In this document: one piece after another, positions 26,694 through 33,566 of the stretch
Layout of the letters: each line of letters begins with the position of its first letter
Position numbering within the stretch: position 1 is the first letter of the stretch
NCBI GenBank assembly: GCA_900538555.1
Contig: UPYI01000019.1
Location: forward strand, 1 to 64,000
Direction: 5' to 3'
DNA length: 64,000 bases
Source: an uncultured Porphyromonadaceae bacterium
GTDB taxonomy: Bacteria; Bacteroidota; Bacteroidia; Bacteroidales; Barnesiellaceae
Position numbers and translations under genes: made by a program
The notes under the pieces: model-generated
Database searches by the model: none
Seen by the model: only the letters and a program-made list of their open reading frames with translations
Told to the model about the DNA's origin: nothing

Positions 26694-27261
26694 AATAATC
26701 TATTTTATAGTCGAACAATTCGGGTGCATCTTTCAGCATCGGATGACAACGGTCTTTCTCGGAAAGGATCACTTCTTCGGGAGAAAGATGCCAGTCGATA
26801 TGAATATCGGGATCGTTCCATGCGATAGCACCTTCGCTTTGGGGGGCATAGTAATTATCGCATTTATATTGGAACACGGCTTCTTCGCTGAGTACGGCAA
26901 ATCCGTGTGCGAATCCGCGCGGAATAAAGAACTGCCGTTGGTTTTCCTCGGTCAGCTCTACCGCCACATATTTTCCGAATGTCGGAGAGCCTTTACGAAT
27001 ATCGACCGCAACATCCAACACACGACCTTTCACCACCCGCACCAGCTTGCTCTGTGCGTAAGGCGGCTTTTGGAAATGCAACCCACGGAGCACACCATAG
27101 GACGACTTGGACTGGTTGTCTTGTACGAACACGGTGTGGCACACCTTCTCTTCAAAATCCCGTTGTGAAAAACTTTCAAAAAAGTATCCCCGCGCATCGG
27201 CAAAGATACGAGGCTGAATAATTACCACCCCTTCAATGGCGGTTTCAACAACTTCTATCAT
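26686..27261 (-). CDS. rfbC: dTDP-4-dehydrorhamnose 3,5-epimerase
   Basis: 191 residues, cupin-like family of normal length. VLRGLHFQKPPYAQSKLVRVV contains the conserved active-site His, and FIPRGFAHGFAVLSEEA is the second conserved block. Start and the rfbA stop overlap by 4 bp (ATGA), so translational coupling is likely. Third step of dTDP-rhamnose synthesis. Confidence 0.95.
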   Translation of the reverse strand: MIEVVETAIEGVVIIQPRIFADARGYFFESFSQRDFEEKVCHTVFVQDNQSKSSYGVLRGLHFQKPPYAQSKLVRVVKGRVLDVAVDIRKGSPTFGKYVAVELTEENQRQFFIPRGFAHGFAVLSEEAVFQYKCDNYYAPQSEGAIAWNDPDIHIDWHLSPEEVILSEKDRCHPMLKDAPELFDYKIDYYA

Positions 27262-28145
27262 CTTGTTTTCAACTCTTCTATTACATTCAACAGATATTGT
27301 CCGTATTGATTTTTAAGCATCGGCTGCGCCAAAGCTCTCATTTTAGGTTCATCGATCCACCCTTGACGGTAAGCGATGCCTTCGAGACACGCTACTTTAA
27401 GACCTTGCCGTTTCTCGATCACTTCGATGAATGTGGATGCTTCGCTCAACGAATCGTGCGTTCCGGTATCGAGCCAGGCAAATCCGCGTCCCAAAGTCTG
27501 TACCATCAGTTCCTTATCTTCAAGGAAACGTTGATTGACAGTCGTTATCTCTAACTCGCCACGGGCTGACGGCTTGATTGTTTTAGCCACTTCGACAACT
27601 TTATTCGGATAAAAATAAAGTCCGACTACGGCATAATTCGATTTGGGTTTCGCCGGTTTCTCTTCGATGGAAAGGCAGTTACCTTCTTTATCGAACTCCG
27701 CCACACCATAACGTTCGGGATCGGCTACCCAATAACCGAATACGGAAGCCTTGTTTTCTTCTTCTGCCAAACGTACCGATTCGCGGAGCATCTTCGTGAA
27801 ACTTTGTCCGTAAAAGATATTATCACCCAAAACCAGGCAGACGCTATCGTTTCCGATAAATTTCTCCCCGATCAGGAATGCTTGCGCCAGACCGTCGGGA
27901 CTCGGCTGTTCGGCATATTCCAACCGAATACCGAAATCGCTGCCGTCGCCCAGCAAACGTTTGAAAGCCGGAAGATCCTGCGGCGTAGAGATCAATAGTA
28001 TATCGCGGATACCCGCCAACATCAAAACCGAAATCGGGTAATATACCATCGGTTTATCGTAAATAGGAAGTAATTGTTTACTCACACCTTTGGTAATCGG
28101 ATACAATCTCGTCCCGCTACCTCCTGCTAAAACGATTCCTTTCAT
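27258..28145 (-). CDS. rfbA: Glucose-1-phosphate thymidylyltransferase
   Basis: 295 residues. The nucleotidyltransferase signature GGSGTRLYPITKGVSKQLLPI starts at residue 8, with GDNIFYG in the metal-binding centre and EEKPAKPKSN near 160. It forms dTDP-glucose from glucose 1-phosphate and dTTP, committing sugar to rhamnose. First of four rhamnose genes, 10 bp after the WecA-like transferase. Confidence 0.96.
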   Translation of the reverse strand: MKGIVLAGGSGTRLYPITKGVSKQLLPIYDKPMVYYPISVLMLAGIRDILLISTPQDLPAFKRLLGDGSDFGIRLEYAEQPSPDGLAQAFLIGEKFIGNDSVCLVLGDNIFYGQSFTKMLRESVRLAEEENKASVFGYWVADPERYGVAEFDKEGNCLSIEEKPAKPKSNYAVVGLYFYPNKVVEVAKTIKPSARGELEITTVNQRFLEDKELMVQTLGRGFAWLDTGTHDSLSEASTFIEVIEKRQGLKVACLEGIAYRQGWIDEPKMRALAQPMLKNQYGQYLLNVIEELKTR

Positions 28146-28155
28146 TTGATTCTAA

Positions 28156-29298
28156 TTAATTATTTACGGTTTCTTGTCCAAGTTCCATCTGTTCCTGCGC
28201 CTGCTTGATTTTCTTGATACGATGCGACATCAGCAAGTGCATGACAGACCACACAAATATATCTAACAGTAAAACGACCGTACAATTTACGTACGGCAAA
28301 ATTATAATATTTGTCGCAGCAAACAAAGCCGAAATACACAATATCGTGACCATAGCACGACGGGGTGTATAGCCTAATGCCAGAAATTTATGATGAATGT
28401 GATTCTTGTCGGGTTTAAACAGGTGTTTCCCTTCGCGCCAACGGTGCAATACCACCCGGACAACATCGAATACAGGTACGATCAGCAAAGAGAATGCAAT
28501 CACGATCGCGCCATCCAATTGGTATTTGGCTTCGGGATTGTTCATACTTAACCGTATCGCCAATACACTTAATATCATACCGATAGTCAATGAACCCGTA
28601 TCGCCCATGAAGATTTTACGTCCGTGTTCCACTTTTCCGAATACGTTGAAGTAGAAGAACGGAAGCAACACGCCCAACGTCGAAAACGACAGCATGGCAT
28701 ATACTTTTTCGCCTTGATGCAAAAAAATAGCCCCGAATACAGCCAAAGCCACACTACTCAATCCGGATGCCAACCCGTCGATACCGTCGATCAGGTTTAT
28801 CGCATTGGTAATGAACACAATCACAAATATACTGAACGGAATACCCAAATAAGCAGGCAGTTCATGGATGCCGAAAATGCCGTACAAATCGTTTATCCAC
28901 AGCCCGGACATCGTGATCAATGTTCCGCAAATGATCTGTATGATAAATTTCGAGCGATAGCGCGCCCCTATCAAATCGTCGGCAATACCGATCAGGTAAA
29001 GCAGAATCATTCCGCAAAGAATCAGAGCAATCTCGGACGATTTCTGAGCCGTAATACCCGAATCCACACCCAGAAAGCGACCGAATATCGCAATCACGAA
29101 TGACATGGAAAACAAAATAGCCGGAAAAAACGAGACACCACCCAAACGAGGCACCACGCCTTTGTGCACCTTCCTTTCGTCAGGAATATCGAACAATCGC
29201 TTTTTAAATGAAATCAGCAGAATCTTCGGTATGACCACCACGGTCAATGCCAAACTAATCAGGAAGCAAGATAATACAACAATGTCCCAAATATCCAT
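28156..29298 (-). CDS. WecA/MraY-like undecaprenyl-phosphate sugar phosphotransferase
   Basis: 380 residues with about ten or eleven membrane segments, the length of the WecA/TagO family. The catalytic aspartates are in GIADDLIGARYRSK (cytoplasmic loop 2); further conserved loops are NAINLIDGIDGLASG and FMGDTGSLTIG, and the basic loop PDKNHIHHKFLALG. Such enzymes put a HexNAc-1-phosphate on undecaprenyl phosphate, starting O-antigen or capsule units. The sugar cannot be predicted. It stands between UpxY and the rhamnose genes, so probably begins the glycan that uses the dTDP-rhamnose. Confidence 0.9.
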   Translation of the reverse strand: MDIWDIVVLSCFLISLALTVVVIPKILLISFKKRLFDIPDERKVHKGVVPRLGGVSFFPAILFSMSFVIAIFGRFLGVDSGITAQKSSEIALILCGMILLYLIGIADDLIGARYRSKFIIQIICGTLITMSGLWINDLYGIFGIHELPAYLGIPFSIFVIVFITNAINLIDGIDGLASGLSSVALAVFGAIFLHQGEKVYAMLSFSTLGVLLPFFYFNVFGKVEHGRKIFMGDTGSLTIGMILSVLAIRLSMNNPEAKYQLDGAIVIAFSLLIVPVFDVVRVVLHRWREGKHLFKPDKNHIHHKFLALGYTPRRAMVTILCISALFAATNIIILPYVNCTVVLLLDIFVWSVMHLLMSHRIKKIKQAQEQMELGQETVNN

Positions 29299-29398
29299 AC
29301 TACAAATTTTTATTAAATGGCCATTTCCTATTCTAAAAAATTATGTCAATACCCACAAGGGCTTTCAAAAAAAATCAATCTCAAAAATCTACTATCTC

Positions 29399-29956
29399 CT
29401 ACTCTATCCGTTCGATCAACGACGGATGTATAAAAGCAGTCGCCACCGCCATCACGCCGTTGATTACCACCACAACTCTACGATCTCCTTTCACACGAAC
29501 GAATTCACCTTCTACCCCCGCAAACAGACCGCCTATAATTCGCACTTTGTCGCCTTTTTTCATTCTGACTTCCGTCGGATCAAGATAAACCAACTGTTCG
29601 TCATAGGTACCCGAAACCGCTATGAAGTTTTTCATTTGCCCGTCGGAAACGACTAACGGCGTCCGTGTTTCGCGATCCATCATATAACGTACCGGTATTT
29701 TCAACCGGGCATCGTTTTTGATTTCATCCATCCGAGAACGAGAGGTACGGACAAAAATAATATTATGTATTACCGGCACTAATTTCCTATATTGCCGTTC
29801 TCCTGTCGTCCGCAACACATACTGCATCGGAATAAAATTCTCAACGTTCTCACGATCCAGATACTCTTTAAATTTCATCTCACGACTATACGTGACGCGC
29901 ATCGCAAACCAAACCTGCTTCTCCGACAAAATTTTTACAGACATATCTGAATGCAA
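29399..29956 (-). CDS. UpxY-family transcription antiterminator (NusG-like)
   Basis: 185 residues (181 if the second Met is used). A NusG N-terminal (NGN) domain covers about 15-125 (VWFAMRVTYSREMKFKEYL ... VHNIIFVRT) and a KOW domain covers 130-165 (GDKVRIIGGLFAGVEGEFV). UpxY proteins in Bacteroides bind the transcription complex of their own polysaccharide operon and let it read to the end. Here the operon would be WecA-like, rfbA, C, D, B, 100 bp downstream. A minus-strand -7 box TATATTTG lies at 30053-30060. No UpxZ partner is next to it. Confidence 0.9.
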   Translation of the reverse strand: MHSDMSVKILSEKQVWFAMRVTYSREMKFKEYLDRENVENFIPMQYVLRTTGERQYRKLVPVIHNIIFVRTSRSRMDEIKNDARLKIPVRYMMDRETRTPLVVSDGQMKNFIAVSGTYDEQLVYLDPTEVRMKKGDKVRIIGGLFAGVEGEFVRVKGDRRVVVVINGVMAVATAFIHPSLIERIE

Positions 29957-30052
29957 TAATATTCCAAACGACTATACAATCCTCTCTAAACAGACTTTAA
30001 TAGTCCCAAGAGACCTTCAAACAAGGCATTTTACCTTCAAGGCAAATCGAGG

Positions 30053-30060
30053 CAAATATA
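30053..30060 (-). promoter_or_regulatory. -7 box of the UpxY-rfb operon
   Basis: TATATTTG on the minus strand is a full match to TAnnTTTG, 97 bp before the UpxY start. The nearest TTTG (30087-30090) is 26 bases upstream, more than the usual 19-21. It lies between short inverted TATACAA/TTGTATA motifs, described separately. Confidence 0.5.
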
Positions 30061-30094
30061 GTAATTATTATTTACTTTTTAAAAAGCAAATTTT

Positions 30095-30139
30095 ATTTTT
30101 GTATAATTACTATACAAAATGCAAATAACATTTTGTATA
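30095..30139. repeat. Alternating inverted repeats upstream of UpxY
   Basis: Three copies of a 10-mer alternate in direction: TTTTTGTATA (30096-30105), TATACAAAAT (30111-30120) and ATTTTGTATA (30130-30139). The last two form a perfect 10-bp inverted repeat around a 9-base spacer, the first two a 9/10 match around 5 bases. A related ACTATACAA lies on the other side of the promoter at 29971-29979, and the same 9-mer is at 30109-30117. This layout could be binding sites for a recombinase or regulator. The rest of 29957-30234 shows no gene. Confidence 0.6.
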
Positions 30140-30234
30140 ACTTTCAGAAACACATCAAACTCGCCTTTTACAAAAGTGCAATACAGATATACGTATTACA
30201 GAATAAACATATTGAATAATATCAACACCAAAAG

Positions 30235-31452
30235 TTAATAAGCGAGTTTAAATTCCGAAATTATTTTCAGATTCGCCTCATCGATAATCGATGTATCCAA
30301 CGAATCGAGATAAATCCGCGTAATCTGTTCCGAGCGATGCCCCATACCTGCACTGATTACCGAAATCGGAATATTCTTATCTCTCGCCATCGTAGCCCAT
30401 GTATGACGCGCCACATAAGATGTCAGCGGATTCACCAAGTTCAACAAAGAAGACAACTGCTTTAAGCTCTTATTATAATAACTCAATGCATTACGATATT
30501 GTTCGTACGAACGTTTGTCATTAGTCGAAAAAATGATCGGGAATATAAACGGTGTATCCTCTGTCTGCAACGCATATCGGGCGATTATCTCTTTCATGCA
30601 AGGTTCCAGACGAATATTCATCCTTGATCCGGTCTTCCGTCTCGTATAACGGATTACTCCATCCTGTACATTCGACTTCTTCAAATATGCCAGATCGACA
30701 AAAGAGATCCCCCGCATATAAAAGCTGAACAAAAACAGATCGCGGGCAAAGATCAAAGAGATATGCTTCGACAGATCGAGCGAATGGAGCCGGCGTATCA
30801 CCTCTTCCGAAACCGAACGTTTGCCGGTTTTATCCACCCCCGTATATACCGCCCCGAACGGCTTGCACTGGACTGCCAGATCGCAAGAAACTGCCTTGTT
30901 AAACACCGAACGCAATATCCTCATATAAAAAGAAATCGTATTCCGGGTTACCTTTTTCTGTCTCAGCCACGCATCGTATTCCTGTACCAACGATTCCGTG
31001 ATCTCGGTCAGCAACAGGTCTTGCCGGGCAAAAGCCCGAAAACTATTGTATGCCGCCTTGTAATTGCGAGCCGTACCCAAGCGGTTGGATGCCTCGAACG
31101 AAACGATCAGCTCCTCCATAAATTTGAAAACCGAATACGAACGGGACAATTTTTTGTACTCCTCCACAACATCCGACGCCGAATACCGGCATCCGGAATT
31201 TTCGAATTGTCGTATCGTATTCTGCAAATTGTCTTTGTCGGCTATTATCCGCAACCGCAGATCGACCAGACGTACCGAACAGTTTCCTTCCGGGATAATA
31301 ATTTGCCGGCTTCCATCGTCCCATTCACTCGAATACAGTTTATAATTGGTCATAATCTCGGCTTGCTCTCCGTCGTGCTCAACCCGATAACAGATATTAC
31401 CCACCAAGCCCGATACGGACAATCGTTTCAATTCTACTTCAATTGTTGTCAT
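30235..31452 (-). CDS. Tyrosine-type site-specific recombinase
   Basis: 405 residues from the ATG at 31450-31452 (MTTIEVELKRLSVSG). An arm-type and SAM-like N-terminal region (~1-200) precedes the catalytic domain. The first Arg is in FYMRGISFVDLAYLKKSN, the HxxR-like box is SYVARHTWATMAR, the third box GMGHRSEQ, and the Tyr nucleophile is in ITRIYLDSL. All catalytic residues appear present. This is the Bacteroidota integrase/invertase class often found next to UpxY genes. The frame is open a further 141 codons to 31875, but that part is translated from intergenic repeats and is left out. A role in flipping a promoter is inference. Confidence 0.9.
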   Translation of the reverse strand: MTTIEVELKRLSVSGLVGNICYRVEHDGEQAEIMTNYKLYSSEWDDGSRQIIIPEGNCSVRLVDLRLRIIADKDNLQNTIRQFENSGCRYSASDVVEEYKKLSRSYSVFKFMEELIVSFEASNRLGTARNYKAAYNSFRAFARQDLLLTEITESLVQEYDAWLRQKKVTRNTISFYMRILRSVFNKAVSCDLAVQCKPFGAVYTGVDKTGKRSVSEEVIRRLHSLDLSKHISLIFARDLFLFSFYMRGISFVDLAYLKKSNVQDGVIRYTRRKTGSRMNIRLEPCMKEIIARYALQTEDTPFIFPIIFSTNDKRSYEQYRNALSYYNKSLKQLSSLLNLVNPLTSYVARHTWATMARDKNIPISVISAGMGHRSEQITRIYLDSLDTSIIDEANLKIISEFKLAY

Positions 31453-31485
31453 ATTAAATATAAATAATGTTGAATACGAATTAAA

Positions 31486-31640
31486 ACGAACGTTTTCGAT
31501 AGCCGAGAACAGAGCCGAACTTGTTCGAGCTATGCCGAGGCGAGAAAAGGTGCATTTGGATGGACGTTTTCGATAAGCTGAGAGCAGAACCGAACAGGTT
31601 CTGGCTATGCCGAGCGAAGAAAAGGTACATGAATATGAAC
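31486..31640 (-). repeat. Two tandem dispersed elements, minus orientation
   Basis: Two diverged copies of the same unit as the 8.4-8.8 kb array, on the opposite strand. Unit 1: CGTTTTCGATAGCCGAG..., inverted pair CCGAAC/GTTCGA, GCTATGCCGAGGCGAGAAAAGGTGCAT; unit 2 begins CGTTTTCGATAAGCTGAG. Unit 1 starts 33 bp upstream of the recombinase start codon with ACGAACGTTT. Confidence 0.85.
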
Positions 31641-31746
31641 CTAACAACTTTTCGACCATGTAAAACAGGGAGAATCCGGATATGACGAGTTTGTACTTAT
31701 AGTCCATGAAAATGCAATCCGGCAAACAAGTCAGGACACACCTAAA

Positions 31747-31784
31747 AGGGGCTGCATCGAAACTCACATTTCGACACAACCCCT
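31747..31784 (-). terminator. Palindromic repeat, family 2, copy 1
   Basis: AGGGG.TG..TCGAAA pairs with TTTCGA..CA.CCCCT with few mismatches. On the minus strand TTTTAG follows. The same palindrome with related flanks occurs at 43400-43435 and 60665-60702, each time at the end of a minus-strand transcript. Here it would end the transcript that starts near 32041. Confidence 0.65.
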
Positions 31785-32041
31785 GTATAAAAAAGGCCAT
31801 CCAAAGGATGCGATGAAACTCCGAATGACAGGATTTGAGTGCCTCTTCTCCTTTGTAATCCACCGTGCTAAGCATACCCGAAGGCGTGGCCCGCCATTGG
31901 AAAAGAAAGCTTGTCTCGGCATTTCATAAAATTTGATGAGTTTCCCAATCTACTTTGGATGACCTGTTATCTTCATCATCATGCTCCTATTCTCACCTCG
32001 GTAATATCCCCTCCGGGAAAACACCGCATGAGGTGTCTCTC
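31785..32041 (-). ncRNA. Possible untranslated transcript of unknown function
   Basis: A strong promoter at 32049-32079 fires into a 260-bp region without a plausible gene, ended by a CATCC/GGATG hairpin with a T6 run (about 31795-31812) and then the palindrome at 31747-31784. Near the start, CACCTC/GAGGTG, ACACC/GGTGT and TCCC/GGGA can pair. Frames of 10-19 codons exist but none has support. I cannot match it to a known RNA family. Confidence 0.35.
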
Positions 32042-32048
32042 ATCAATA

Positions 32049-32079
32049 CAAAGGTAGATATTTTCACGGAAAGAACAAA
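32049..32079 (-). promoter_or_regulatory. Orphan promoter upstream of the recombinase region
   Basis: On the minus strand TTTG (32076-32079), a 19-base spacer and TACCTTTG (32049-32056) fit the consensus fully. It lies just after the rplT operon terminator, so it starts a new transcript rather than continuing the operon. The first gene downstream is the recombinase, 590 bp away. Confidence 0.78.
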
Positions 32080-32092
32080 CTGCACAAACAAA

Positions 32093-32127
32093 AAAAGGAG
32101 ATCTCCCTGCGGGGAAATCTCCTTTTT
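32093..32127. terminator. Terminator of the thrS-rplT operon
   Basis: AAAAGGAGAT pairs with ATCTCCTTTT, with a further TCCC/GGGG pair inside; there are T-runs on both strands, so it is bidirectional. It lies 105 bp after the rplT stop codon. Confidence 0.9.
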
Positions 32128-32164
32128 CAGATTATTTAATATCTTGCTTAAATTTTAGCTTCGA

Positions 32165-32236
32165 CAAACGCTGCGCCTCGGCATAATCGGTTCAAGTTCT
32201 CACTTGACCGCTTCTGCTCTCGGCTTGCAGTTTATT
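32165..32236 (+). repeat. Dispersed element abutting the rplT stop codon
   Basis: AAACGCTGCG, CCTCGGCATA, an inverted pair CGGTTCAAGT/ACTTGACCG, TCTGCTCTCGGCTTGCAG and TTTATTTTA. The right end runs into the last codons and stop (32232-32234) of rplT. A very similar copy in the other direction is at 48979-49057. Confidence 0.85.
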
Positions 32237-32576
32237 TTACTTTCGAAACGATAGCTTTGAAAGCTTCGGGATTGTTCATCGCCAAATCTGCCAAAACTTT
32301 ACGGTTGATTTCGATGCCGGCTTTGTGAAGAGCACCCATCAATTTAGAATAAGACATACCTTCGAGGCGAGCGGCAGCATTGATACGTTGAATCCACAAT
32401 GCGCGGAAATTACGTTTTTTATTTTTGCGGTCGCGGTATGCATATGTCAAACCTTTTTCCCAAGTGTTTTTAGCTACGGTCCACACATTTTTACGCGAGC
32501 CATAGTAACCTCTGGTAAGTTTCAAAATTTTCTTTCTTCTTGCTCTTGAAGCAACATGATTTACTGATCTAGGCAT
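32232..32576 (-). CDS. rplT: 50S ribosomal protein L20
   Basis: 114 residues, normal length. The N-terminus MPRSVNHVASRARRKKILKLTRGYYGSRKN and the basic helix RALWIQRINAAARLEGMSYS are typical. It binds 23S rRNA early in large-subunit assembly and in many bacteria represses its own operon. Last gene of thrS-infC-rpmI-rplT, 108 bp after rpmI. Confidence 0.97.
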   Translation of the reverse strand: MPRSVNHVASRARRKKILKLTRGYYGSRKNVWTVAKNTWEKGLTYAYRDRKNKKRNFRALWIQRINAAARLEGMSYSKLMGALHKAGIEINRKVLADLAMNNPEAFKAIVSKVK

Positions 32577-32684
32577 AGTTTTTTCTTGTTTTGAATGTTA
32601 GCGTCACTTTTCACAGCGATCTTCAAGCTAAATACATTCGGTTAATAATTTTTTAAACTACTTTTTTAGAAAACGAAAGTGAAC

Positions 32685-32882
32685 TTATTTCAAGCCCAAC
32701 AAAGCTTTTACGTTGTTTACATCGGCACCTGCAACAGTCGTGAAGTGACCCAAGTTTCTTTTTTGCTTTTTCGTTTTCTTCGTCAGAATGTGACTTTTAA
32801 AAGCATGTTTTCTTTTGATCTTTCCTGATCCGGTAAGGGCAAACCTCTTTTTGGCACCGGAATTAGTTTTAATCTTCGGCAT
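32685..32882 (-). CDS. rpmI: 50S ribosomal protein L35
   Basis: 65 residues, normal length. KIKTNSGAKKRFALTGSGKIKRK at the N-terminus and HILTKKTKKQKRNLG are the family pattern. It lies 58 bp after infC, in the universally conserved infC-rpmI-rplT order. Confidence 0.97.
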   Translation of the reverse strand: MPKIKTNSGAKKRFALTGSGKIKRKHAFKSHILTKKTKKQKRNLGHFTTVAGADVNNVKALLGLK

Positions 32883-32940
32883 TTTGTTTAATTTTAATTT
32901 AAAAATTTTGAATATAAATTTTGAGTCTCCTCAAATTTTC

Positions 32941-33561
32941 TTACTTCTTTTTCGGAGTCAGCATAATGATCATCCGCTTTCCTTCGAGAACGGGCATCAT
33001 CTCTACCTTTCCGTAATCCTCCAAGTCATTGGCGAAACGCAACAGCAATACTTCGCCCTGTTCTTTGAAAAGGATCGAACGACCTTTGAAGAATACATAG
33101 GCTTTCACCTTAGCACCTTCGTTCAAAAAGCCGATCGCATGCTTCAACTTGAAGTTGTAGTCGTGATCGTCGGTCTGCGGTCCGAACCGGATCTCCTTCA
33201 CCACGACCTTAGTCGATTTGGCTTTTTGTTCTTTCTGCCGTTTCTTCTGCTGGTACAAGAACTTTTGATAATCCAAAACCCGGCACACCGGCGGCTCGGC
33301 ATTGGGAGAGATTTCGATCAGATCGAGACCTTGCTCATCGGCAATCGCCAATGCTTGCTGCAAAGAGTAGACACCTTGCTCTACATTATCGCCGACCAAC
33401 CGAACTTCACGAGCGCGAATGCGTTCATTGATACGGTGTTGCTCCTTATTATTCGCATCCTTGCCGACGGGACGTCTAACATTGTTTCTATTGTTAGCCC
33501 CGCCATTATTGTTGTTATTATTCGGGTTGGGAGCTGATGTAAACGGTTTCTTCTTCTCCAT
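32941..33561 (-). CDS. infC: Translation initiation factor IF-3
   Basis: 206 residues. The core IF3-N domain begins around 40 (HRINERIRAREVRLVG) and IF3-C around 115 (VKEIRFGPQTDDHDYNFKLKH). The first ~38 residues are low in complexity and rich in Asn (NPNNNNNNGGANNRNN), longer than in most bacteria. It starts with ATG here, whereas many infC genes use the rare ATT. It lies 5 bp after thrS. It keeps the 30S subunit free and checks the initiation codon. Confidence 0.96.
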   Translation of the reverse strand: MEKKKPFTSAPNPNNNNNNGGANNRNNVRRPVGKDANNKEQHRINERIRAREVRLVGDNVEQGVYSLQQALAIADEQGLDLIEISPNAEPPVCRVLDYQKFLYQQKKRQKEQKAKSTKVVVKEIRFGPQTDDHDYNFKLKHAIGFLNEGAKVKAYVFFKGRSILFKEQGEVLLLRFANDLEDYGKVEMMPVLEGKRMIIMLTPKKK

Positions 33562-33566
33562 TCAAA

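Noticed and set aside
31453..31875. 141-residue N-terminal extension of the recombinase
   Set aside because: It is translated from two repeat units and a palindrome. The family start MTTIEVELKRL at 31452 is well supported.
31785..32041. Known riboswitch class (SAM, TPP, cobalamin) in the orphan transcript
   Set aside because: I looked for the conserved cores of these classes and did not find them; no metabolic gene follows.
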